From Tenggerimyces flavus (GTDB taxonomy: Bacteria > Actinomycetota > Actinomycetes > Propionibacteriales > Actinopolymorphaceae): a stretch of DNA of 64,000 nucleotides. Below the pieces are notes generated by a model. That model was not told where the DNA came from. It made no database searches and saw nothing but the letters and a program-made list of their open reading frames with translations. Numbering within the stretch: position 1 is the stretch's first letter; each line of letters starts with the position of its first letter. Shown here one piece after another: positions 45,076 to 52,692 of this stretch. Where the stretch lies: contig NZ_JAFBCM010000001.1 in assembly GCF_016907715.1 (NCBI RefSeq), positions 5,704,001 to 5,768,000 on the forward strand, read 5' to 3'. A program made the position numbers and the translations under genes.

Positions 45076-45174
45076 CTGTCGTGCTGTGCGTTGTGCCCGG
45101 TGAGCCCGAGGACGGCGCCCCGGCGCCGCCCGCAATGGGGTGGCTGGGCGGATGCGCCGCGTCGGCGGCACCGT

Positions 45175-45376
45175 GATGCCGGTGAGTCGATCAAGGCCGT
45201 GAGCGAGTACCTGGGCCATTCCGATGCAGAGTTCACTCTCCGGACTTACATCCACCTGATGCCACCAGCGCGGACCGGACGACGAAGGCTGTCGACGCGG
45301 CGCTAGGTGTACCGGATGTGTACTCTGGGGCCGCTGGCGAGGCATCGAGGCAGGTCAGCGGCCCACTTCGACATCT
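45175..45376 (+). pseudogene. Tyrosine integrase, C-terminal remnant with frameshift
   Basis: The translation DAGESIKAVSEYLGHSDAEF followed by TLRTYIHLMP is the end of a phage-type tyrosine recombinase, with the HxxR-proximal LGHS motif and the region of the nucleophilic Tyr. After LMP the original frame is lost; a one-base shift gives SADRTTKAVDAALGVPDVYSG, the normal integrase tail, ending near 45376. Nothing before 45175 is recognisable as integrase. The remnant ends where a 10-bp sequence from the glnA 3' end (TTCGACATCT) recurs. Confidence 0.8.
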
Positions 45377-45523
45377 AGGACCTGAGGGTCTGGGGAACGG
45401 CGGCTGGCCTTGGTTTCTTGGTCGGCCGCCGTTTCTGTTGTCGGATCGTGGCCTGCGCGTTCGTAGCAGGGGTGAGCGGCCGTCCACTCGGGGACGCGCG
45501 CCCCGAGCCACAGGAGGATCATC

Positions 45524-45859
45524 ATGCGTTATCTGGTTTCCGTGATCGACGACGAGATCACCAGCTCCATCCCCCACGAGCAGTCCGCGGCCGAGGCCGG
45601 CCCCGCGGCGTTCAACTCCCGACTGCGGGCCGACGGACACTGGGTCTTCGCCGGCGGGCTCGCGGCGCCCTCGACGGCCACTGTCATCGACAACCGTGCC
45701 GGGGCCGCGGTGGTCAGCGACGGCCCGTACCTGGAGTCGAAGGAGTACCTCGGCGGCCTCTGGATCATCGAAGCCCCCAACCTCGACGTGGCGCTCGAGC
45801 TCGCCGCCGAAGGGTCGAAGGCCTGCAACCGCAAGGTCGAGGTGCGGCCGTTCGCGTGA
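45524..45859 (+). CDS. YCII-related (DGPF domain) protein
   Basis: The 111-residue protein starts MRYLVSVIDDEITSSIP and has FNSRLRADGHWVFAGGLAAPSTATVI, VSDGPYLESKEYLGGLWIIEAPNLDVALELAAEGS, the pattern of the YCII/DGPF family with the conserved DGPY-E-KE motif. Such proteins are often encoded near ECF sigma factors and are of uncertain function. AGGAGGATC lies directly upstream of the ATG. No sigma factor gene is adjacent here. Confidence 0.88.
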   Translation: MRYLVSVIDDEITSSIPHEQSAAEAGPAAFNSRLRADGHWVFAGGLAAPSTATVIDNRAGAAVVSDGPYLESKEYLGGLWIIEAPNLDVALELAAEGSKACNRKVEVRPFA

Positions 45860-45877
45860 CCCCTAGGGTTCGGCCTT

Positions 45878-46207
45878 ATGAACCTGAACGACTACCAGGT
45901 GGCCGCCCTGCGTACGGCCGCGCCGAGAGACAAGCACAACGAGCTGTTCCATCTGCTGCTCGGGCTGGTCGGCGAGACGGGTGAGATCGCCGAGAAGGCA
46001 AAGAAAATCGTGCGCGACAAGGACAGCGACTTCTCCCAATGGGACCTGGAAGATCTCACGAAGGAGCTCGGCGACACGCTCTGGTACGTCGCTGTCATCG
46101 CGGACTACTTCGACGTTCCGCTGGAGGATGTCGCTCAGCTGAACCTCGCCAAGCTCGCCGACCGCCAGCAGCGAGCCGTGCTCGGCGGCAGCGGCGACAA
46201 TCGCTAG
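45878..46207 (+). CDS. MazG-like nucleoside triphosphate pyrophosphohydrolase
   Basis: All-alpha NTP pyrophosphatase of 109 residues. The metal-binding pattern is visible in LGLVGETGEIAEKAKKIV (ExxE) and LTKELGDTLWYVAVIADYF (ExxD), the classical EExxE-12-28-ExxD arrangement. Expected to cleave non-canonical or excess dNTPs to monophosphates. It follows the YCII gene by 18 bp and precedes a P-loop kinase gene by 7 bp, so the three may be one unit. Confidence 0.87.
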   Translation: MNLNDYQVAALRTAAPRDKHNELFHLLLGLVGETGEIAEKAKKIVRDKDSDFSQWDLEDLTKELGDTLWYVAVIADYFDVPLEDVAQLNLAKLADRQQRAVLGGSGDNR

Positions 46208-46214
46208 GCGGATC

Positions 46215-46715
46215 ATGCGTGACGAGGACCGCACCCCTCCCCGCGTCCACCTTCTCTGTGGTCTCGTCGCGGCCGGCAAGACGACCTACGCCCGGAGGTT
46301 GGAGGCAGAACTGCCCGCCGTACGGTTCACGCTCGACGAATGGATGCTCCGGCTGTACGGGCTGAGCTACGACGACCCGGCGTACGTGGCGAGGCTCGAG
46401 GGATGCACGTCGCTCATCTGGGACACCGCGGTACAGGTGTTGAGGCTGGGCCACGACGTCGTCCTGGACTGGAACCAATGGAGCGTCGATCGACGCAGCA
46501 GTTGGCGCGAGCGGGCAGCGGCGTCGGGATGCCGGGTCGTCCTCCACCACCTCGACGTGTCCGTGGAGACCGCCACCGAGCGGGCGCGGGGGCGGGACGA
46601 GGAGGGCGGTGCCGGCGTTCATCGCGTCGACGACGCTGGCGTCCGACACTCGGCGACGATCTTCGAGCCGCCGACAGCCGAGGAAGGGATCGAGATTTTG
46701 ACCATCTCACCCTGA
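46215..46715 (+). CDS. P-loop AAA_33-type kinase
   Basis: The 166-residue protein has Walker A GLVAAGKTTYARRLE near residue 17, RFTLDEWMLRLYG, and VVLDWNQWSVDRRSSWRERAAASGCRVVLHHLDV, typical of small ATP-binding proteins annotated AAA_33 or zeta/chloramphenicol-phosphotransferase-like. The LDEWM segment gives the usual acidic residue after strand 2. Substrate unknown; it could phosphorylate a small molecule. It ends 22 bp before the next gene. Confidence 0.82.
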   Translation: MRDEDRTPPRVHLLCGLVAAGKTTYARRLEAELPAVRFTLDEWMLRLYGLSYDDPAYVARLEGCTSLIWDTAVQVLRLGHDVVLDWNQWSVDRRSSWRERAAASGCRVVLHHLDVSVETATERARGRDEEGGAGVHRVDDAGVRHSATIFEPPTAEEGIEILTISP

Positions 46716-46737
46716 AAGCCGTCGTACGGTGTCGGGC

Positions 46738-47736
46738 ATGGCGAGCCAGATCGTCGACCGGCTCCTGCAGTCGGACGAGCCGTCGGTGCGGTGGCGGGTG
46801 CGGGCTGAGGTGCTGGGTGAGGCGGTGGACTCCCCCGCGATGCGGCGGCTGCGGGAGGAGGTCCGGCGGTCGGCGCGGGTCTCGGCGCTGCTGAACGAGC
46901 GGGGGCGGGCGATCTCCGTCTATGCGAAGTGGCAGGGGGCTCACTGGGTCCTCGCCGCGCTCGCGGACCTCGGCTATCCGCCCGGCGACGACGGCCTGCG
47001 AGAGATGGCCGAGCGGGTCCAGGACACCTGGCTGAGCGACGACTTCTACGAGGAGTTCGAGCCCGCCAGCAAGGCCACCGTCTACAGCCGGCGCGGCGTG
47101 CCAGTGATGCAAGGCCGCCACCGACGTTGCGCCTCTCAGCAGGGCAACGCGCTGCGCAGCCTCGCCAGGCTCGGGCTGACCGACGACCAGACCCCCAAGC
47201 TTGTCGAACGCCTCCAACACTGGCAGTGGCCCGACGGCGGCTGGAACTGCGACAAGAACCCGGCCGCCGACACCTCCGCGCTCGCCGAGACGGTGCTGCC
47301 GATCCGCGGCCTCGCGGCGTACGGCAGTGAAGAAGCCAAGGCAACCGCGCACCAAGCCGCCGAGGTCCTCCTCACCCGCCGGCTCCTCTACCGCCGCACC
47401 GACGGCCAGCTGATCAACAAGGAGTTCGCCAAGCTGCACTACCCGCTCTACTGGCACTACGACGTCCTCGGCGGCCTCCGCGCGTTGTCGGAGCTCGGCG
47501 AGGCAGCGATCCGCGACGACCGGGCGAACGACGCACTCGACCTCCTCGAGAGCAAGCGCCTCGAGGACGACGGCTGGCCCGCCGAGGCGCGCTACTACAA
47601 GAAGACCACTGACGAGATCGCCCTCGGCAACGACTTCGTGCACTGGGGCGGCACCAGCACCCGCCGGCTGAACGAGTGGACCACGCTCGACTCCCTCTAC
47701 GTCCTCCGCGCGTCCGGCCGGCTGAGTACAGCGTGA
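46738..47736 (+). CDS. Squalene-cyclase/prenyltransferase-repeat-like protein
   Basis: The 332-residue protein appears as an alpha/alpha barrel of the terpenoid-cyclase type: repeats such as LVERLQHWQWPDGGWNCDKNP (QW-like motif), WHYDVLGGLRALSELG and LLESKRLEDDGWPAEARYYK. The DXDD motif of true cyclases is not seen, so enzymatic cyclisation is unlikely. ATG 46738 (MASQIVDRLLQSDEPSVRWRVR) is preferred to the GTG at 46729. The stop overlaps the next start (GTGA). Function unknown. Confidence 0.75.
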   Translation: MASQIVDRLLQSDEPSVRWRVRAEVLGEAVDSPAMRRLREEVRRSARVSALLNERGRAISVYAKWQGAHWVLAALADLGYPPGDDGLREMAERVQDTWLSDDFYEEFEPASKATVYSRRGVPVMQGRHRRCASQQGNALRSLARLGLTDDQTPKLVERLQHWQWPDGGWNCDKNPAADTSALAETVLPIRGLAAYGSEEAKATAHQAAEVLLTRRLLYRRTDGQLINKEFAKLHYPLYWHYDVLGGLRALSELGEAAIRDDRANDALDLLESKRLEDDGWPAEARYYKKTTDEIALGNDFVHWGGTSTRRLNEWTTLDSLYVLRASGRLSTA

Positions 47737-48359
47737 CGGCATCCTTCGCGGGCTGGCCGCGCGAGGCCTTCGATGTGCTCCTCCAGCTCGACGGCGAGCC
47801 GTCGGAGGAGGTGCGGCAGCGGTGCCGGGCCGATCGGGAGCAGCTGGTGCGGCAGCCGATGATCGCGCTGATGAACGATGTGGCCGATGCCGACGGGGCG
47901 TACGAGGACTTCTCGGTCTGGTCGTACGCCAAGCTGGCCTGGTACTGGCAACATCAGCCCGCGGTCGTTCGGATCCGGAAGTTTCTCGAGCTCTCGTTGG
48001 GATTCGACCTCGACGGCCTGCGGGTCCAGGGCGCGTGGTGGTACGCGGACAGCACGCAGGTCGAGCGCTATCGCCGCGCTGTCGGCGACGACGCGAGTGG
48101 CGAGCAGCTCGCAACGATCCTCGATGCCCTACGCACCAAGGGATTCAGCATCACCGGCGACGTGATGAAGCGCGTCCCGCGCGGCTACGACAAGGATCAT
48201 CCACGGGCAGAGCTCCTCAAGCACCGAACGGTCAGAGTCCAACGCCCGTTGGGATGTGACGACTGGCTGCACACCCCGGGGGTCGTCGACCGCGTTCTGG
48301 AGGTGTTCGGCGAACTGAGGCCGATGATGGCGTGGTTCGCTACCCACGTCTCGGTCTAG
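47733..48359 (+). CDS. DUF2461-family protein, truncated-looking N-terminus
   Basis: The 208-residue product VTASFAGWPREAFDVLLQLD contains RQPMIALMNDVADADGAYEDFSVWSYAKLAWYWQHQPAVVRI and the later RVPRGYDKDHPRAELLKHRTVRVQRPL, which resembles the RGYD-DHPR-ELL-kK motif of DUF2461/TIGR02453 proteins. The GTG at 47733 overlaps the preceding stop. The middle region departs from the family norm, so it is a divergent member. No enzymatic motif is known for the family. Confidence 0.72.
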   Translation: MTASFAGWPREAFDVLLQLDGEPSEEVRQRCRADREQLVRQPMIALMNDVADADGAYEDFSVWSYAKLAWYWQHQPAVVRIRKFLELSLGFDLDGLRVQGAWWYADSTQVERYRRAVGDDASGEQLATILDALRTKGFSITGDVMKRVPRGYDKDHPRAELLKHRTVRVQRPLGCDDWLHTPGVVDRVLEVFGELRPMMAWFATHVSV

Positions 48360-48453
48360 ACGCGCTACGATCGCGGTCGAGTCCCCTGGGTTCTGACCCA
48401 ACCCGCCCGCACGCTCAGCGGCCAACGAGCGTGATGGCTGGTTGGTGCCCACG

Positions 48454-49287
48454 ATGGCGTACGTTCCCCTCCTCCTTGTCGACGGTCACAATCTGCTCTG
48501 GCGAGCCTGGTACGGGTTCCCCGCCCGCATCCGGAACCGCGACAAGACCCGCGACGTCACCGGAGTCTTCGGCTTCTTCGCCCTCCTCCGCGTCGCGACG
48601 CGCGACCTGCCAGACCAACCAGAGATCGTCGTCGTCTTCGACGGCGAGAACGCGTGGGGCGAACGGCAGGAGATTCACCCACAGTACAAGGCACATCGGC
48701 CCACCGATTAAGCAGCGATGGCACCGATCAAGCAGCTCGCGAACGTCATCCGAGGGCTCGACGCGACCGGCATCACGCACGTCTGCCAAGACACAGCCGA
48801 GGCGGACGACGTCATCGCCACCCTCGCCCAGCAAGAAGAGCGAGACACCTGGATCATGTCCTGCGACCGCGACTTCTACCAACTGGTCAACGAACGTACG
48901 CGAATCCTCAACACCACAAGGAGATCCGACCAACGCGTCATAGACAAGACGGGGATCGAGAAACGTTTCGGCATCACACCGTCCCAATGGTGCGACCGCG
49001 CCAGCCTGGTGGGCGACCGGTCCGACGGCATCCCCGGTGTGCGTGGCGTCGGCAGCATCACCGCCGCACGCCTACTCGAAGGCGGACTCACCCTCGAAGA
49101 GCTGCCGGGATCCGGCAGACTCCAAGGCAAGCTCGGCGCACGCATTCGCCAACAATGGAGCGACCTCGAACGCTGGAAAAGCCTTGCCCAGCTACGCAAA
49201 GACCTCGACGTCGCTCCACCAAGCGGCACCGCCTCACCAGAACTCCCACCAGCGCCCAAGGTCCTCGAGACCCTCGACCTCTGGTGA
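48454..49287 (+). pseudogene. 5'-3' exonuclease (Pol I N-terminal-like) with in-frame stop
   Basis: Two segments in the same frame form one protein: 48454-48711 (MAYVPLLLVDGHNLLWRAWYG to HPQYKAHRPTD) and, after TAA at 48709-48711, 48718-49287 (MAPIKQLANVIRGLDATGIT onward). The second part holds AEADDVIATLA, SCDRDFYQLV, and GDRSDGIPGVRGVGSITAARLL. Together they contain the acidic metal ligands expected of FEN/5'-nuclease domains. The stop replaces a sense codon between HRPTD and AAM. Either it is a nonsense pseudogene, or two polypeptides are made; an ATG exists six bases after the stop. Confidence 0.8.
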
Positions 49288-49290
49288 AGC

Positions 49291-49941
49291 TCAGAAAGGC
49301 TGGAACGACTCGAAGCTCGGCTCGAACGGCTCCGGCACCCGGTACGCGGCCAGCCGTTCCGACCCGACAGCGACCGGCTCGAAGCCCAGGTCGCGCTCGA
49401 AGTACCGCACCGCTGTCGCCACCGACGGCCAGCGAATGTCGTCCAGCACGATCACGCCGCCCGGACGCACGAGCTTGCGCAGGAAGTACAGGTCGACGAA
49501 CACCTCGTGGAACCGGTGACTGCCGTCCACGAAAGCCGCGTCCGCCACATACCCCTCGGCCAGCAGGCCAGGCAGCGCCAACGACGACGGCTCGACCAGC
49601 AGCCTCGCGATCCGGTCGAGCCCCGCCGACCGAAGCTGCTCCCAACCGACACCGGACCACGCGGTCTCCTGGAACGGGTCGATGACCACATGGGACGGCG
49701 CATCGCCACCCACGGTCAGCAATGCCTCGCCAATCGCCAGGCTGGACGCCGCGTACGCCAAGCCCACCTCGACCACGCGCGACACCCGCTCCGCCACCAA
49801 CAGGTCCCGCAGCGCGTCGCACGACTCCACCGGCACCGAGATCCGGCCGAAGTCACCCGGCGCGTCCCGCAGCACAGGCGGCCCGTTCAACGACAGCTGG
49901 CGACGTACTTCGCGGACCGCGCCTACTTGATCAGCACCCAC
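49291..49941 (-). CDS. Class I SAM-dependent methyltransferase (Methyltransf_24-like)
   Basis: The 216-residue protein has the SAM motif VVEVGLAYAASSLAIGEAL (a variant of E/DxGxxxGxS), VVIDPFQETAWSG, and the metal/acid region AFVDGSHRFHEVFVDLYFLRKLVRPGGVIVLDDI, typical of class I O-methyltransferases of the Methyltransf_24 type. It is probably a small-molecule or polysaccharide-modifying enzyme; substrate unknown. It ends 3 bp after the exonuclease gene on the opposite strand and starts 22 bp from a divergent GNAT gene. Confidence 0.83.
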   Translation of the reverse strand: MGADQVGAVREVRRQLSLNGPPVLRDAPGDFGRISVPVESCDALRDLLVAERVSRVVEVGLAYAASSLAIGEALLTVGGDAPSHVVIDPFQETAWSGVGWEQLRSAGLDRIARLLVEPSSLALPGLLAEGYVADAAFVDGSHRFHEVFVDLYFLRKLVRPGGVIVLDDIRWPSVATAVRYFERDLGFEPVAVGSERLAAYRVPEPFEPSFESFQPF

Positions 49942-49963
49942 TGGTCACCCCTACGCTCCTCTT

Positions 49964-50494
49964 GTGATCGACGAACCAACCGACAAAGCACCGCTCGCGG
50001 ACGACAAGGTCGCCCTGCACGACTGGGCGGACGACGACGCCGACTGGTACGCCGACGCCGTACGCGACGAGCAGATCCAACGTTTCACGACCGAGTCCGC
50101 CACGCTCACCGCGGCCGAGGTGCGAGACGCCATCGCCAGGCTGCACGCGGACGACAACGCCGCCGGCTTCGTCATCTGCGACGCGACCAGCGGCGAACGG
50201 CTCGGCAACATCGCCATCACGCGCGCGGACCAGCTCGCCGACGTCTCGTACTGGGTCGCGGCGGAAGGCCGGGGCCGCGGCGTCGCGGCGAGCGCGCTGA
50301 AGCTGATCGCCACCTGGGCCGAACGCCACTGGCAGGTCGAGGAGATCGAGCTCAAGACCCACGCCGACAACGTCGCGTCGCAACGGGTCGCCGAGCGAGC
50401 CGGCTTCGTCCGCGCACCCGAACGGGACGCCAAGCCGCTGGTGAAGGCGGGCGAGACCTGGCCGACGACCGCGTACGTCCGTCGGTCGAGCTGA
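49964..50494 (+). CDS. GNAT acetyltransferase, RimJ/RimL type
   Basis: The 176-residue protein begins with GTG and contains VALHDWADDDADWYADAVRDEQIQRF, the beta-4/5 pair ADVSYWVAAEGRGRGVAASALKLIATWAERH with the acetyl-CoA loop GRGRGVA, and ADNVASQRVAERAGFVR. This is the protein N-acetyltransferase (RimJ/L) branch, often acting on ribosomal proteins or small molecules. It is divergent from the methyltransferase gene. Specific substrate unknown. Confidence 0.86.
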   Translation: MIDEPTDKAPLADDKVALHDWADDDADWYADAVRDEQIQRFTTESATLTAAEVRDAIARLHADDNAAGFVICDATSGERLGNIAITRADQLADVSYWVAAEGRGRGVAASALKLIATWAERHWQVEEIELKTHADNVASQRVAERAGFVRAPERDAKPLVKAGETWPTTAYVRRSS

Positions 50495-50505
50495 GGGCCA
50501 GACGT

Positions 50506-51183
50506 TCAGGCCGACGGGTTGGGCCGCTCCGCCGGCGGCTCCTTCTCCGGGTCCGGGTTCGTCGAACTGTCCTGCTTCGACAGCTCGTTCACCCGTGCCT
50601 CGATGCGCGCGATGACAGCCTTGAGCCGGTCGATCTCGTTGCCCTGGCTGATGAGGTACTCCGACGCATGCGGCGGCGTCGATCCGGGCGGCGCCTGCGG
50701 GTTGCGCAGTCGCTCGAACCACACGAGGTCCGCGGTGCGCTGCGCGATCTTCTCGATGTCCTCAGGCGTCACTTCGTCCTCCGGTGGTACATAGGGTCCG
50801 TTCGTCTCGAACGACACGTGCACGTGGTCGGTGTGGGGGTTGCTGCCGGTGTACGCCCGCCACGACCAGGGTGGATTGCTGGCCGGCGAGGCGATCCGCC
50901 TGTTCCAGATGAGGTACGTGACGTTCAGGCGGGCGCGGTTGGCGAGCACGTACGCCGAGATCTCGTTGCCGATGAAGTTGCGCTTCGGGCCCGGGTTGTC
51001 CACACCCCCGCCGAGCTCGTACGTCATGAAGTCGAGCGCCAACCCGCGAGCATGGTCACCGGTGCCGCGACCGGGCGCACCCCAGATGAAGTACAGGACC
51101 CACCGCTCGGCGATCTCCTCCGCGACCGGCCTGACGTGGGACTTCACCGGACCGATGTTCGTCACCACATTGGGCAATGGCAT
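50506..51183 (-). CDS. Uncharacterised protein with HxH/His-Asp hydrolase-like motif and coiled coil
   Basis: The 225-residue product begins MPLPNVVTNIGPVKSHVRPVAEEI and contains GTGDHARGLALDFMTYE and TGSNPHTDHVHVSFE, a pair like the zinc ligands (HxxxxxxD and HxxH-type) of M15 or phage-lysin peptidases. No signal peptide is seen. The C-terminal part (about 150-210) predicts a coiled coil, EIDRLKAVIARIEARVNEL, and a charged tail. Start at ATG 51183 is supported by GGAGGA 9 nt upstream. A cell-wall or phage-related peptidase is plausible; unproven. Confidence 0.62.
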   Translation of the reverse strand: MPLPNVVTNIGPVKSHVRPVAEEIAERWVLYFIWGAPGRGTGDHARGLALDFMTYELGGGVDNPGPKRNFIGNEISAYVLANRARLNVTYLIWNRRIASPASNPPWSWRAYTGSNPHTDHVHVSFETNGPYVPPEDEVTPEDIEKIAQRTADLVWFERLRNPQAPPGSTPPHASEYLISQGNEIDRLKAVIARIEARVNELSKQDSSTNPDPEKEPPAERPNPSA

Positions 51184-51330
51184 CAGCCGAAATCCTCCGA
51201 ATCGATCGCAGGCCAGAGAAATCTGTCTCGGCCACGCCGTGCCCACTCGTCCGTGTCGAAACCGCAGGGGAACAAGGTAACTCCTCGCGCGGCCCAGGAT
51301 CCACCGAGTCCGTCAGTTAGGTTCGGATCC

Positions 51331-51759
51331 ATGCTGATCGTTCACGATGAGTTCGACGTCGACGATGATCCCGCACGTATCGACAGGGACGCGGTGTGGG
51401 CGTACCTCTCGACGGACGCGTACTGGGGTCGCTGGCGGTCCCGTGCGGTCGTAGAGCAGCAGGTCAGCGGCGCGTGGCGGGTCGTCGGTATGTACGAGCG
51501 GCAGACCGGGCGCATGGTCGGCTTCGCCCGCGCGCTGTCGGACGGACTCGCGCTTGCGTACCTCGCTGACCTGTACGTTCTGGAGGAGGCGCGCGGTCGC
51601 GGGCTGGGCAAAGAGTTGGTACGCGCGATGATCGACCTCGGTCCTGGTGCGGCGTTTCGCTGGATGCTGCACACGAAGGACGCGCACGGCCTCTACAAAC
51701 AGTTCGGGTTCGAACCACCTGACGACACCTACCTTGAACGGCGAGCAAAGACGGCATGA
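51331..51759 (+). CDS. GNAT-family acetyltransferase (142 aa)
   Basis: Compact GNAT enzyme: MLIVHDEFDVDDDPARIDRD at the start, MVGFARALSDGLALAYLADLYVLEEARGRGLGKELVRAMI with the acetyl-CoA loop ARGRGLGK, and LHTKDAHGLYKQFGFEPPDD. The pattern YLADLYVLEEARGRGLGKELV resembles known actinobacterial N-acetyltransferases. The open frame begins 1.8 kb earlier but has no homology there; ATG 51331 gives a complete domain. Substrate unknown. Confidence 0.85.
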   Translation: MLIVHDEFDVDDDPARIDRDAVWAYLSTDAYWGRWRSRAVVEQQVSGAWRVVGMYERQTGRMVGFARALSDGLALAYLADLYVLEEARGRGLGKELVRAMIDLGPGAAFRWMLHTKDAHGLYKQFGFEPPDDTYLERRAKTA

Positions 51760-51846
51760 CACTTCCGGCCAGATGCTTGCATTGCCCACCGACAAAGGGA
51801 CATGGTCGGAAGGACCGACGACCTCAGACGTGATGGTGGTGCCGCA

Positions 51847-52488
51847 ATGCCCACGAACCGTACTGTCGTTCGACTCCTCACCCTCCTCGTCAGCCTGACC
51901 GGCGCGTTCGCGCTCCTGCTCAGCGGGACCGCGAACGCCGAACCTCCCAACATCCCGTCCGAGTCCACCGCGAGATCGCAGCTCGCGAGCCTCACGGTGG
52001 CGCCGGACGGGTCGCAGACCGGCTACAGCCGGGAGAAGTTTCCGCACTGGGGCAACCAGGGCGACAGCTGCAACACGCGCGAAGTCGTGCTGGAACGTGA
52101 CGGCACGAACGTCGAGACCGGCACGAACTGCGCGCCGACCTCGGGCAGCTGGTTCAGCCCGTACGACGGCGCGACCTGGTCCGACCCGGCCGACGTCGAC
52201 ATCGACCACGTGGTGCCGCTCGCTGAGGCGTGGCGGTCGGGCGCTTCGGGCTGGACGACGGCGCAGCGGGCCGCGTTCGCGAACGACCTGAACGATCCGC
52301 AGCTCATCGCGGTGACCGACAACGTCAACCAGTCCAAGGGCGATCAGGAGCCCGAGGCGTGGAAGCCGCCGCTGACCAGCTACTGGTGCACGTACGCGCG
52401 GATGTGGATCGGCGTGAAGTTCTCGTGGGACCTCACGGTCGAGTCGGCCGAGGTGTCCGCGTTGAACGACATGTTGAGCCGCTGCTGA
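51847..52488 (+). CDS. Secreted HNH-family nuclease (DUF1524-like)
   Basis: The 213-residue protein has a signal peptide (LLTLLVSLTGAFALLLSGTANA, cleavage near residue 31) and a His-Me-finger core: DVDIDHVVPLAEAWRSGASGWT followed by LNDPQLIAVTDNVNQSKGDQEPEAW, the pattern of extracellular HNH nucleases. Four Cys, in SCNTREVV, TNCAPT, WCTYARM and the terminal SRC, could form two disulfides outside the cell. ATG 51847 follows an open frame that starts earlier. It probably degrades extracellular nucleic acid for nutrient uptake. Confidence 0.86.
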   Translation: MPTNRTVVRLLTLLVSLTGAFALLLSGTANAEPPNIPSESTARSQLASLTVAPDGSQTGYSREKFPHWGNQGDSCNTREVVLERDGTNVETGTNCAPTSGSWFSPYDGATWSDPADVDIDHVVPLAEAWRSGASGWTTAQRAAFANDLNDPQLIAVTDNVNQSKGDQEPEAWKPPLTSYWCTYARMWIGVKFSWDLTVESAEVSALNDMLSRC

Positions 52489-52501
52489 GGCCTGGTACGC
52501 T
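52474..52501 (+). promoter_or_regulatory. Promoter for the aromatic leader peptide and DAHP synthase
   Basis: TTGAGC at 52474-52479 and TACGCT at 52496-52501 are separated by 16 bp, a sigma-70 (HrdB/SigA) type spacing. The -10 ends 7 bp before the GTG of the leader peptide, so the message would begin at or just before that GTG and be leaderless. The -35 overlaps the last codons of the nuclease gene. Confidence 0.55.
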
Positions 52502-52508
52502 CCCTTTC

Positions 52509-52574
52509 GTGCAGAAGCGCTATTGGTTTAGCAGGCCGGCCCTGGATGGGCTCGGCGGCGACCACGTGCGCTGA
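52509..52574 (+). CDS. Aromatic amino acid leader peptide (Tyr-Trp-Phe)
   Basis: A 21-codon ORF, MQKRYWFSRPALDGLGGDHV plus R, with three consecutive aromatic codons TAT-TGG-TTT at 52521-52529. It lies directly before an intrinsic terminator and the DAHP synthase gene. Ribosome stalling on these codons when Tyr, Trp or Phe is scarce would change folding of the following RNA and allow read-through. A leader peptide before a DAHP synthase gene is known in Corynebacterium (aroR). The start codon GTG is probably at the transcript end. Confidence 0.8.
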   Translation: MQKRYWFSRPALDGLGGDHVR

Positions 52575-52631
52575 CCCACCATCCAGAGCCGGCGAAGGCA
52601 GGAGCGGATTTTCGCTCCTGCCTTTTCGTTT
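52535..52631 (+). terminator. Attenuator hairpins ahead of DAHP synthase
   Basis: Two stems follow the aromatic codons. Stem 1 pairs GCCGGCCCTGGATGG (52535-52549) with CCATCCAGAGCCGGC (52580-52594), 14 of 15 bases. Stem 2 is an intrinsic terminator, GGCAGGAGCG (52597-52606), loop GATTTT, CGCTCCTGCC (52613-52622), followed by TTTTCGTTT. It is one of the few hairpins in the window with a clear U-run. Stalling on the YWF codons would mask the first strand and free the region between. Confidence 0.8.
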
Positions 52632-52692
52632 GCCCCCAGGCGAGCCGGACTGCTGGACACGGGACGGCTCCGTTGAGAAAGGAACCGTCCGC

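Noticed and set aside
45361-45440. tRNA gene as the attachment site at the integrase remnant
   Set aside because: No cloverleaf could be drawn around TTCGACATC; the region instead matches the glnA end and a hairpin.
45306-45545. Open frame at 45318 as an independent gene
   Set aside because: Its first part is the frameshifted integrase tail and the rest runs through a hairpin; no evidence for a separate protein.
51802-51846. Longer start for the secreted HNH nuclease
   Set aside because: The added 15 residues are charged and would bury the signal peptide, which begins properly at ATG 51847.
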